From NCBI GenBank assembly GCA_023229545.1, contig JALNZB010000014.1, positions 18,719 to 82,718 of the forward strand: a DNA stretch of 64,000 nt. Direction: 5' to 3'. The notes under the pieces were generated by a model. The model searched no databases and was not told the DNA's origin. It worked only from the letters and a program-made list of their open reading frames with translations. Each line of letters begins with the position of its first letter. Within the stretch, counting starts at the first letter, position 1. The position numbers were made by a program, and so were the translations under genes. This DNA comes from Sulfuritalea sp. GTDB taxonomy: Bacteria; Pseudomonadota; Gammaproteobacteria; Burkholderiales; Rhodocyclaceae. Positions 17,664-25,496 of this stretch are shown here, piece after piece.

Positions 17664-19553
17664 ATGGCTTCTGAATCCCGCGAGGAACTGCTGGCATTTC
17701 TGCGGTGCTACCCACCTTTCAGGGACATGGGCGCGCTCGCTCTCGACGAGCTGGCGGCCAGCCTGACTCCTGTTGCCGTGGCGGGCGGGGGGTTCATTCT
17801 GACGCCGAGTGAATTGCCGCCGGATCTGTTCATCATTCAATCCGGCAAGGTGCAGGCCCGGCTGGCGGTCGACATCACCCTCACCGAGAAACCGCTGTAC
17901 GAGCTGGAGTCGGGGCAAAGCTTTCCGCTGGCGGCGGTGGCGGCGAGACGTCCGCCGATCAACGTCTATACCGCAGTCGATGACGTGCGCGCATGGCGTC
18001 TCGCCAGCGCCGACTTCTTCAAACTGCTGCTTTCCAGCGGCGAGTTCAGTCGCTTCGTGCTCGACCAGGTGGCCCGATTGCTCGACGAATCGAGGCGCCT
18101 GATTGAACTTCAGTTTGGCCAGAGCAACGCGGAACAGCAGTCGCTGAATGCGCAGCTTTCTTCCTTGCCGAGGCAGAAGGTGGCTCGCGTCATGCCGCAG
18201 GCGTCGGTTCGCGAAGCCATGGACGTCATGGTGAGCGCCAGGGTTGGCTCGGTGGTGGTGGCCGACGCCGCAGACAAACCGGTTGGCATCTTCACCCAGT
18301 CCGACGCGATGCGTCGCGTTATGTTTCCGAATTACGTGACGACCGCGCCTGTCGAAGAGGTGATGACGACCGCGCCGGCGACCATTTCGGCCCATGCCAC
18401 GATGTATGACGCCATGCTGGCGATGGCGACGCACGGCATTCGTCATCTGGTGATTATCGATAACGAAGGGCGCGTGAGCGGGGTGGTTTCCGAGCGTGAC
18501 CTGTTCGCCATGCAGCGCGTGGGCCTGCGCAACATCCGCAAGGTGATCGAGGCGGCGGTCGACATCGATGCCCTGAGCCGGGCGGCCGGCGACGTGCGCC
18601 GCTTGTGCCTCAACATGCTGGCCCAGGGCGTCAGCGCGGAAAAACTGACGCAGTTCATTTCCGGTCTCAATGACCGGCTGACGCGCCGCGTAATCGAGAT
18701 CACGCTGGCGCGGCATGATCTGTTCGGCCTTGACTGGGCCTGGCTGGCGTTTGGTTCGGAAGGGCGCGACGAACAGACCTTCAGCACCGATCAGGACAAT
18801 GGGATAATTTTCGTCTGCCCGGATTTTGCCGACCGGGATGAACTTCAGTTGCGCTTTCTCGACTTTGCCCGCGAGGTTAACGAAGGTCTGGCGCGCTGCG
18901 GCTTCCCGCTGTGCAAGGGCAACATCATGGCCAGCAACCCGCAGTGGTGCCTGACGCAGGACGAGTGGCAGGAGCGCTTTACGCAATGGATACGGTTGCC
19001 GGAGCCGGAAGCGCTGCTCAACGCCACGATCTTCTTCGATTTCCGCCCCTTGTATGGCAACGAGGCGCTGTCCAGGGCCTTGCGCAAGTGGCTGCTGGAC
19101 CTTACCGGCAACGCCCGGATATTTCTCCGTTTCATGGCGGAGAACGCGGTGAAAGTCGCGCCGCCGCTGGGCATGATCCGCGACTTCGTTTATGACAGCA
19201 ATCCGGAATTCCCTCACACGCTCGATCTCAAGGCCTTCGGCGCGCGGCTCTTTGTCGATGCGGCGCGCATCGTGGCGCTGGCCAACGGCATTCCTCACAC
19301 CAGCACCACGGCCCGCTTGCGGGCGGCCGCCGAACAAATGAAGCTGGGCAGCGACGACATCAATGCAGTGATCGAGGGCTTCTTTTTCATCCAGAAGCTG
19401 CGTTTGCGCAATCAGCGCGCCGACACCCCGCCCGGCGCGGAAAATCGCATCGACCCGGACCAGCTCAACGAACTGGATCGCCAGGTGCTGAAGGAGGCGT
19501 TCAAGCTGGCAAAGCGGTTGCAGTCGAGGCTTCAGCTCGAATACCGGCTTTGA
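17664..19553 (+). CDS. cNMP-CBS-DUF294 nucleotidyltransferase-like regulator
   Basis: This 629-aa protein has a cNMP-binding domain (about 15-130), two CBS domains (about 170-290), a GlnD-like nucleotidyltransferase core (FGSEGRDEQTFSTDQDNG, with D376 and D378) and a DUF294 C-terminal domain with EPEALLNATIFFDFRPL. The last two domains are paralogous to the preceding gene. Such proteins commonly accompany SSS-type kinases and exonuclease-like genes in Proteobacteria, but their targets are unknown. AAGGGAAA precedes the ATG at 17664. It closes the signalling operon that starts at 11025. One repeat copy (17994-18014) lies antisense within the cNMP-binding part. Confidence 0.88.
   Translation: MASESREELLAFLRCYPPFRDMGALALDELAASLTPVAVAGGGFILTPSELPPDLFIIQSGKVQARLAVDITLTEKPLYELESGQSFPLAAVAARRPPINVYTAVDDVRAWRLASADFFKLLLSSGEFSRFVLDQVARLLDESRRLIELQFGQSNAEQQSLNAQLSSLPRQKVARVMPQASVREAMDVMVSARVGSVVVADAADKPVGIFTQSDAMRRVMFPNYVTTAPVEEVMTTAPATISAHATMYDAMLAMATHGIRHLVIIDNEGRVSGVVSERDLFAMQRVGLRNIRKVIEAAVDIDALSRAAGDVRRLCLNMLAQGVSAEKLTQFISGLNDRLTRRVIEITLARHDLFGLDWAWLAFGSEGRDEQTFSTDQDNGIIFVCPDFADRDELQLRFLDFAREVNEGLARCGFPLCKGNIMASNPQWCLTQDEWQERFTQWIRLPEPEALLNATIFFDFRPLYGNEALSRALRKWLLDLTGNARIFLRFMAENAVKVAPPLGMIRDFVYDSNPEFPHTLDLKAFGARLFVDAARIVALANGIPHTSTTARLRAAAEQMKLGSDDINAVIEGFFFIQKLRLRNQRADTPPGAENRIDPDQLNELDRQVLKEAFKLAKRLQSRLQLEYRL
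17994..18014 (-). repeat. Dispersed 21-bp repeat, copy 3 (in CDS)
   Basis: On the minus strand: core GTCGGCGCTGGCG, variable bases AG, then ACGCCA (two mismatches). Antisense inside the cNMP-CBS-DUF294 gene; the sense codons read RLASAD. Confidence 0.5.
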
Positions 19554-19621
19554 GAAGCCGTGAAAAGTGAAACGTTAAACGCGAATCGTGGTCGGACTGT
19601 TTCCCGGTTAACATTTGACCA

Positions 19622-21685
19622 ATGATGAAATCCACCTCGGGAGTAACAGTAACCGCCGTCCCCCTGCGCACGCCGCTGTTTCGCGGCGAGCGGCGTTTGC
19701 GCATCGCCCTGGTCGGCCTGCCGGGCGGCGGCAAGACGACCCTGTTCGACGCCGTGTCGAGCACCGCGCCGCACAGCGGGGAATTGACCGGCACGCATCA
19801 GGTCTACAGCGAGTGTACGGTTCAGATCGGTTTCGATGAAGCCAGCGTGGTCGATCTGCCGAGCATTCATTCGCTGCATCATCTGCAAGGCGACGATCTT
19901 TCCGCGTTGAAGTATCTGCTGTGGGGCGACGAGCGACCGCCTGTTTCGGCGCACGAAGCGTCCCGCCCGCCGGCGCCCTTCGCGCCGCCCGACCTGATCA
20001 TCCAGGTGGTCGATGCCACCAGTTTGCAAAGCCATATCGAGCTGACGCTGGAATTGAGCAAGCTCGGGCGACCCATTGTCATGGCTCTGAATCACATGGA
20101 CGAGGCGGCGAAGAAAGGCCTCTACATCAACATCAAGGCGCTGGAAATGCTGCTGGGGATACCGGTGGTGCCGACGGTGGCCCTGATGGGACAGGGGCTG
20201 GCGCAACTTTTCAGCACCGCCGTGAATGCCGCGCGCGAGGAGACCTGTCCCCTGCCGCAGCCGCCCAGCCGGTACCTCGTCGAGACCATGCAGCCGCTTT
20301 CCGCAGCGTTGAACCGTCCCGAAATCCATGCCGCGTTTTGCCTGCCGCATCCCTTGCTGCTAACGCACTTCGCCGCTCATGACGGCTTCATCGAGGACGA
20401 ACTGCGCGAGCATTTCCCGGGGCTGTTGCCGCAACTGGAAGGTTTGCGCGACGCCGCCGGTCTGCGACTGCCGCGCCCGCTGGAAGAGGAACTGCATGCC
20501 GATCGGCATCATCGCGCGGCGACCCTGGTCGAGGCGGCGATGCGCATGGGATCGCCGACGGAGACTCGCGGCTGGCGCTACTGGCTCGACGAGTTGTTTC
20601 TGCATCCGCAATGGGGGCTGATCGGCAGCCTCGCGGTGTTTGCCGCAGTGCTGTTCGTGGTGTTCGAGATCAGCGGCTGGATCGATTCGATGACCACGGT
20701 GCGCCTCGCTGCGGCCTTTGCCGACTGGCAACCCGTGGCAACCTCCGGCGTGGTCGGACGCGCGGTGCTCGACGGTCTGATCGGACTGGTCGGCATTGTG
20801 GTGCCCTACATGATTCCGCTGGTCATGCTGCTGGTGTCGCTGGAAGAGGCCGGACTCATGCACCGCATCGCTTTCGTCGTCGACCGCGGTTTCCACAAGA
20901 TCGGACTGCATGGTGGCGTGGCCGTACCCTTCCTGCTCGGGCTGGGTTGCAACGTGCCGGCCATCTCCGGTGCGGCGAAGGCCACCAGCGGTCGCGAGCG
21001 CGTGATCGCCTCGGTGCTGATCACCTTCGTCCCCTGCTCGGCGCGTTCGGCCATCATCCTTGCCATTGCCGGCAAGTATCTCGGCGCCGCCGGTGTGTTC
21101 GGCATGTTCGCGCTGACGCTTGTCGTCATTGCCGTCATCGGTCGCCTGCTGTCGCGCGGCGGTCGCGAATCCGGTCCCGGCCAGGTGCAGGAGATTCCCG
21201 CTTATGCACTGCCGACCTGGCGAATACTGCTGACCGAGACCTGGGCCCGCACCAGCGACATTCTCACCATCGTCACGCCCTTGCTGGTGGGCGGCAGCGT
21301 GGTGCTGGCGCTGCTCAATCACGTCGGCGCCGACAGTTTCATCAATACCTTGCTGCTGCCGGTGACGGTTTGGGGGCTGGGCCTGCCGCTGGCGCTGGGC
21401 GTGCCGCTGCTGTTCGGCGTGCTGCGCAAGGAGCTCTCGCTGCTGATGATCTACCAGGCGCTAGGGACGCAGGAAATCGGCGGCGTGCTCGATACGGTGC
21501 AGATCGTGACGCTGCTGTTGTTCCTCACCTTTTACATTCCCTGCGTCTCAACCTTCGCCGTCATGCTGAAGACCATCGGGCGGCGGGACGCGTTGTTTTC
21601 GGTGGCGGTATCGGTGGGCGTGGCCCTGCTGGTCGCGGGCATCGTGCGAGTGGTCATGAGCGGGGTGCACATGTTTGTGGGCTGA
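19622..21685 (+). CDS. feoB: FeoB-family ferrous iron transporter
   Basis: This 687-aa protein has an N-terminal G domain and a C-terminal membrane core with Gate repeats. G1 reads GLPGGGKTT (32-40) instead of the usual GNPNSGKTT; G3 is DLPS and G4 NHMD is present. Membrane helices start near 340, and the core GLGCNVPAI motif and CSARSA segment fit the Fe2+ path of FeoB. No feoA or feoC lies nearby, and the protein is somewhat short. It could be a divergent FeoB with another metal or regulation, but iron uptake at the inner membrane is the best call. The gap to the previous gene is about 68 bp. Confidence 0.85.
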   Translation: MMKSTSGVTVTAVPLRTPLFRGERRLRIALVGLPGGGKTTLFDAVSSTAPHSGELTGTHQVYSECTVQIGFDEASVVDLPSIHSLHHLQGDDLSALKYLLWGDERPPVSAHEASRPPAPFAPPDLIIQVVDATSLQSHIELTLELSKLGRPIVMALNHMDEAAKKGLYINIKALEMLLGIPVVPTVALMGQGLAQLFSTAVNAAREETCPLPQPPSRYLVETMQPLSAALNRPEIHAAFCLPHPLLLTHFAAHDGFIEDELREHFPGLLPQLEGLRDAAGLRLPRPLEEELHADRHHRAATLVEAAMRMGSPTETRGWRYWLDELFLHPQWGLIGSLAVFAAVLFVVFEISGWIDSMTTVRLAAAFADWQPVATSGVVGRAVLDGLIGLVGIVVPYMIPLVMLLVSLEEAGLMHRIAFVVDRGFHKIGLHGGVAVPFLLGLGCNVPAISGAAKATSGRERVIASVLITFVPCSARSAIILAIAGKYLGAAGVFGMFALTLVVIAVIGRLLSRGGRESGPGQVQEIPAYALPTWRILLTETWARTSDILTIVTPLLVGGSVVLALLNHVGADSFINTLLLPVTVWGLGLPLALGVPLLFGVLRKELSLLMIYQALGTQEIGGVLDTVQIVTLLLFLTFYIPCVSTFAVMLKTIGRRDALFSVAVSVGVALLVAGIVRVVMSGVHMFVG

Positions 21686-21706
21686 CATCCGCCACAACCA
21701 TTCAGC

Positions 21707-22411
21707 ATGGTGCCGTTTAATTTGACATCCGAGTCGCTGCAAGCCGCCGTCGATGCCGTCATGGCCGGGCGCCATTCGGTGCGCGCCTACCTGCCGCAGG
21801 AAGTTCCGCCTTCGCTGATTGCCGAAGTGCTCGCCAGCGCCTGCCGTGCGCCCTCCGGCGTCAATCTTCAGCCTTGGCGCGTGCATGTGCTGAGCGGCGA
21901 ATCGCGGCGCAAGCTGGTGGCCGCCGTGTGCGCCGCCTACGATGCGGACGACGACGGCGATCAGGCGGAGTATCAGTATTATCCCGTGCGGTTTTTCGAG
22001 CCTTACCTCGGTCGGCGGCGCAAGGTCGGCTGGGATCTGTACGGCCTGCTCGGCATCGGCAAGACGGATAGCGAACGCATGAACGCCCAGCAGCGGCGAA
22101 ATTTCACCTTCTTCGATGCCCCGGTCGGCCTGATTTTCAGCATCGACCGGCGCCTGGCGCTGGGTAGCTGGCTCGACTACGGCATGTTCCTGCAGAACGT
22201 GATGCTTGCGGCGCGCGCCAGGGGCCTCGATACCTGCCCGCAGGCGTCGTGGAACCGCTATTGCCGCATCGTCGCCGAGGTGCTGGGTTTTGGCGAGCAG
22301 GAACAACTGGTCTGCGGCATGGCGTTGGGCTATGCCGATGCGGCGGCCATCGAAAACAGTCTGTGCACCGAGCGCGCCGGGCTGGATGAATTCGTGGTGT
22401 TTCACGAGTGA
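21707..22411 (+). CDS. Nitroreductase-family FMN oxidoreductase
   Basis: This 234-aa protein shows the nitroreductase FMN-binding pattern: a GRHSVRAYLPQEVP opening (about 20-33), ACRAPSGVNLQPWRV (about 45-59), and the C-terminal ALGYADAAAIENS. These enzymes use NAD(P)H to reduce nitro compounds, quinones or flavins, and the natural substrate is not evident. It starts 21 bp after feoB and its stop overlaps hslR by 4 bp. The pairing with feoB suggests a redox role, but that is inference. Confidence 0.88.
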   Translation: MVPFNLTSESLQAAVDAVMAGRHSVRAYLPQEVPPSLIAEVLASACRAPSGVNLQPWRVHVLSGESRRKLVAAVCAAYDADDDGDQAEYQYYPVRFFEPYLGRRRKVGWDLYGLLGIGKTDSERMNAQQRRNFTFFDAPVGLIFSIDRRLALGSWLDYGMFLQNVMLAARARGLDTCPQASWNRYCRIVAEVLGFGEQEQLVCGMALGYADAAAIENSLCTERAGLDEFVVFHE

Positions 22412-22806
22412 CGATGGCGGACGATGGCGACTCGCAGCGGCAACGCGTCGACAAGTGGCTCTGGGCCGCGCGCTTCTTCAAGACGCGCAGCCTGGCGGCT
22501 GCGGCGGTCGAAGGCGGTCGGGTCAAGTGGAACGGCCAGCACGTCAAACCGGCGCGCGAACTGAAAGCGGGCGACGAACTGGAGATTGTCGCCGGTGAAG
22601 TGCGCTGGACCGTCATCGTGCGCGGCGTGAACGGCCAGCGCCGTCCCGCGCCGGAAGCGCGCCTGCTCTACGAAGAGGTGGCGGAAAGCGTCGCCCGCCG
22701 CGAGCGGCAGCAGGAAATCCGCCGGCTGGCGCCGATGCCTGGTGCGGACCTGAAAGGCCGGCCGACGAAAAAGGCGGGCCGGCTGATTCGCGGCTTCAAT
22801 GAATGA
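22408..22806 (+). CDS. hslR: HslR-type S4-domain ribosome-associated RNA-binding protein
   Basis: This 132-aa protein has an S4 RNA-binding domain: RVDKWLWAARFFKTRSLAAAAVEGGRVKWNG (about 13-43). The basic C-terminal tail contains RRLAPMPG and KGRPTKKAGR segments, as in HslR/Hsp15. Hsp15 rescues 50S subunits carrying nascent chains after heat shock. It overlaps the nitroreductase gene by 4 bp (ATGACG context), so it is coupled. Length is normal. Confidence 0.9.
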   Translation: MTMADDGDSQRQRVDKWLWAARFFKTRSLAAAAVEGGRVKWNGQHVKPARELKAGDELEIVAGEVRWTVIVRGVNGQRRPAPEARLLYEEVAESVARRERQQEIRRLAPMPGADLKGRPTKKAGRLIRGFNE

Positions 22807-22874
22807 GCATCATCTGGTGAGCCAGTTGCGAGTGATACTCTTGCCATCAATACGGAATTGAAACGGAGCGGCGC

Positions 22875-24242
22875 ATGGAAATGAGCATTGCACTGGTGGT
22901 CGGCCTGCTGCTCGGCGGCGGGCTGGTTGCCTGGGTTCTCGGCGCGCGCGTGCGCGAAGCGCAGGCGCGGCTCGGTCAGCAGGAAGGCGAACTGGGCGCG
23001 TTGCGGTTGCAAGAGTCGGCGCTGGCGGTACGCTGCGCGACCCTGCAAACCGAACTGGAAAAGGACCAGGCGCTGTTCGCCGAAAGGCAGGCCACGCTCG
23101 AAGCCGCGCGCGACAGTTTCGCCGATGCCTTCAAGGTGATTTCCGCCGACGCGCTGGCCAAAAACAACCAGTCCTTCCTCGAACTTGCCCGCGCCACGCT
23201 GGAAGCGCAGCAGGCGGCGGCGCTGGCCTCGGCCAAGACCGATCTGGACAAGCGCCAGTTGGCCATCGGCGAACTGGTGGCGCCCGTAAGAGTGTCGCTG
23301 GAAAAATTCGATTTGCAAATCCAGGGCATCGAAAAATCCCGCATCGACGCCTACGCCACGCTGACCGAACAAGTGCGCGCCATGGCCGACGCACAGGGCG
23401 CCTTGCGCCAGGAGACCGGCAACCTGGTCAAGGCCCTGCGCGCGCCGCAAACACGCGGGCGCTGGGGCGAGCTGCAACTCAAGCGCGTGGTCGAGATGGC
23501 CGGCATGCTCGATCACTGCGATTTTTTCGAGCAGGAAAGCACCAACACCGAAGACGGCCGGCTGCGTCCCGACATGGTCGTCAAGCTGCCCGGCGGCAAG
23601 AACATCGTGGTCGATGCCAAGGCGCCGCTGGCCGCCTACCTCGAAGCGCTGGAAGCCACCGACGAGGAGGAGAAGAAGCGCAAGCTGGCCGATCACGCCC
23701 GCCAGGTGCGCGAACACCTCAGGAAACTCGGCCAGAAGGCCTACTGGGAGCAGTTCCAGCCCTCGCCGGATTTCGTCGTGCTGTTCCTGCCCGGCGAAAT
23801 GTTCTATTCGGCCGCGCTGGAAGCCGACCCCTCGCTGATCGAAGCCGGCGTCGATGCGCGCGTCATCCTGGCGACGCCGACCACGCTGATCGCCCTGTTG
23901 CGCGCCGTCGCCTACGGCTGGACGCAGCAGGCGCTGACCGAGAATGCCGAACGCATCAGCCTGCTCGGACGCGAGCTATACGAGCGCATCGCCACCGTGA
24001 CCGAGCACTGGGGCCGCGTCGGCAAGAACCTGGGCGAGGCGGTCGGCGCCTACAACAAGTCGGTGGCTTCGATGGAGACCCGCGTCCTCGTTTCCGCCCG
24101 CAAGTTCCGTGACCTCAAGGTCGCTGGCGAGGACAAGGAGATCGCCGACCTGAACCCGGTCGAGGCGCTGCCGCGTGAAGTGCAGGCACCGGAGTTGCTG
24201 GAAAAAGACTTGCCGGCGAAGGACGACAGGCTCATCCCATGA
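22875..24242 (+). CDS. rmuC: RmuC-family DNA recombination protein
   Basis: This 455-aa protein has an N-terminal membrane helix (about 5-24), a long coiled-coil region (about 30-150) and a conserved C-terminal domain with a restriction-endonuclease-like fold. Motifs include TRGRWGELQLKRVVEMAGM, the RLRPDMVVKLPGGKNIVVDAKAPL nuclease-like core and the YAYG-like VAYGWTQQ. RmuC limits inversions at inverted repeats. It starts after an AACGGAG ribosome site. A 38-codon ORF follows. The repeat copy at 23015 lies in the coiled-coil region. Confidence 0.92.
   Translation: MEMSIALVVGLLLGGGLVAWVLGARVREAQARLGQQEGELGALRLQESALAVRCATLQTELEKDQALFAERQATLEAARDSFADAFKVISADALAKNNQSFLELARATLEAQQAAALASAKTDLDKRQLAIGELVAPVRVSLEKFDLQIQGIEKSRIDAYATLTEQVRAMADAQGALRQETGNLVKALRAPQTRGRWGELQLKRVVEMAGMLDHCDFFEQESTNTEDGRLRPDMVVKLPGGKNIVVDAKAPLAAYLEALEATDEEEKKRKLADHARQVREHLRKLGQKAYWEQFQPSPDFVVLFLPGEMFYSAALEADPSLIEAGVDARVILATPTTLIALLRAVAYGWTQQALTENAERISLLGRELYERIATVTEHWGRVGKNLGEAVGAYNKSVASMETRVLVSARKFRDLKVAGEDKEIADLNPVEALPREVQAPELLEKDLPAKDDRLIP
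23015..23035 (+). repeat. Dispersed 21-bp repeat, copy 4 (in rmuC)
   Basis: Core GTCGGCGCTGGCG, variable bases GT, then ACGCTG (two mismatches in the tail). It encodes ESALAVR in rmuC, so it could be coincidental. Confidence 0.4.
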
Positions 24243-24288
24243 GCTTTGCCACGTGCAGACTGGCCTCCATTCTCAAGGAGGAAGTCCC

Positions 24289-24405
24289 ATGTACATCGAT
24301 CAGGTATTTGCCCAGCACCCCGTTCATCCCGCCGATCTCGCCGTGTTCATCGTCACCACCACGCTGTGCGCCTTGGGCGCCCTGATGCTGCCGCTGGCGG
24401 GGTGA
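24289..24405 (+). CDS. 38-aa putative single-helix membrane peptide
   Basis: ATG at 24289 opens a 38-codon ORF after a near-perfect ribosome site AAGGAGGAAG at ideal spacing. The product starts MYIDQVFAQHPVHPADL and continues into one hydrophobic helix AVFIVTTTLCALGALMLPLAG. It starts 46 bp after rmuC and could share its transcript. No homologue is recognised. The strong ribosome site plus a clean membrane segment make it more convincing than a random ORF. Confidence 0.55.
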   Translation: MYIDQVFAQHPVHPADLAVFIVTTTLCALGALMLPLAG

Positions 24406-24537
24406 TCGCCCCTATAATCCGGCAATGTCAAATACATCGACCGGTCGAGATGTCATAGCCTTCGTGCCGCTACGGAAGAGCATTTGCGACGGATCGGATA
24501 TGGAAAACACACACTTGCCAAAAGGCACTGATCTTCA

Positions 24538-25119
24538 ATGGCCAAGCTCACTCCCCAGCCGGAAAATCTAGCGCAGCTCGTCTTCCTTGTCCGTGGCGAG
24601 AAAGTATTACTCGATGCCGACCTTGCCATGCTCTATGGCGTTGAAACCGGGGCTCTCAATCGCGCAGTCAAGAGGAACATCGACCGCTTCCCGGACGATT
24701 TCATGTTCCAGTTAAGCCATGAGGATTGGGAAGGCTTGAAATGCCAGATTGGCATTTCAAGTGCATCGACCGCCGCGTCAAATAGCAAGAAGAGTGGACT
24801 CTTGCGGTCACAGCTTGTGACCGCAAGCATGCATGGTGGCAGGCGCGGACTTCCCTACGCCTTCACCGAGCAGGGCGTCGCCATGCTCTCCAGCGTGCTG
24901 CATTCGCCGCGCGCGGTTGAAGTGAATATCGCTATCATGCGCACCTTCGTCCAGCTACGGCGTCTCATGGATTCGAATCGCGACCTCGCCCGCAAGATCG
25001 AGGCGATGGAAATGAGATACGACGAGCAGTTCTCCGCGATCTTCGACGCCATCAAACAATTGATCGCGGACGATCAGACGCGCAAGGCCAAGCCGAAGCG
25101 CTCCATCGGATTCATTTGA
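24538..25119 (+). CDS. ORF6N-domain DNA-binding protein
   Basis: This 193-aa protein has an N-terminal ORF6N domain (residues about 10-110): RGEKVLLDADLAMLYGVETGALNRAVKRN and later LPYAFTEQGVAMLSSVLHSPRAVEVNIAIMRTF. The C-terminal part is helical (KIEAMEMRYDEQFSAIFDAIKQL), followed by a basic tail. ORF6N proteins are typical of phages and mobile regions. The linker at residues 67-98 is encoded by two perfect palindromes (24735-24761 and 24801-24827). They encode two similar peptides, LKCQIGIS and LRSQLVTAS, suggesting a segment duplication. It opens the accessory block that ends with the RhuM gene. Confidence 0.88.
   Translation: MAKLTPQPENLAQLVFLVRGEKVLLDADLAMLYGVETGALNRAVKRNIDRFPDDFMFQLSHEDWEGLKCQIGISSASTAASNSKKSGLLRSQLVTASMHGGRRGLPYAFTEQGVAMLSSVLHSPRAVEVNIAIMRTFVQLRRLMDSNRDLARKIEAMEMRYDEQFSAIFDAIKQLIADDQTRKAKPKRSIGFI
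24735..24761. repeat. Perfect palindrome 1 inside the ORF6N gene
   Basis: Arms CTTGAAATGCCA and TGGCATTTCAAG (12 bp, perfect) are separated by GAT. It lies in the coding sequence. Confidence 0.85.
24801..24827. repeat. Perfect palindrome 2 inside the ORF6N gene
   Basis: Arms CTTGCGGTCACA and TGTGACCGCAAG (12 bp, perfect) are separated by GCT, 39 bp after palindrome 1. Both start with CTTG and end with CAAG. Confidence 0.85.
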
Positions 25120-25496
25120 TCCGCATGTTTCTGCCGAAAGCCCATTTCAAAGACGCCGTGGCCAGGACTTCAACCTCGAAAACCGTTGACACCTTCAAGC
25201 ACGACGACGCGACGTGCAAGAATATCCTCGCCCGTGAAATCAGCGAAGATGCGCTGGCTACGCTCGACTGTGGCATATTCTGTCCGCTCCACGAGCCATC
25301 AAAGTCGGCCCTGGCGATACGGCGAATGCAGTCGTGAGCGGAGATGCCTTCCGTCTTGCAGGCAAGCGGAAGTTAGGGCGGATTGCGGTGGAGGTCATCA
25401 AGTGCGTGAGGGACGAGGTAACGAAGGTTTTTAGGGTGAATTGATGTACTCTTTTGCATCTACTTGCCTCAGTCGAGGTGCTGGTTGAGCAATGCT
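25120..25496. other. 377-bp gap without a convincing gene
   Basis: A 73-codon frame (25116-25337, TTG start, or ATG at 25125) is open here but has no ribosome site or recognisable family. One dispersed repeat copy lies at 25304-25324. The stretch before 25497 becomes AT-richer and probably holds the promoter of the ATPase gene. Confidence 0.5.
25304..25324 (+). repeat. Dispersed 21-bp repeat, copy 5
   Basis: GTCGGCCCTGGCG (one mismatch), variable bases AT, then ACGGCG. It lies upstream of the ATPase-TOPRIM pair; another copy lies just downstream of the pair. Confidence 0.65.

Noticed and set aside
25116..25337. 73-codon ORF after the ORF6N gene
   Set aside because: TTG start, no ribosome site, no family, and its end translates a dispersed repeat copy.
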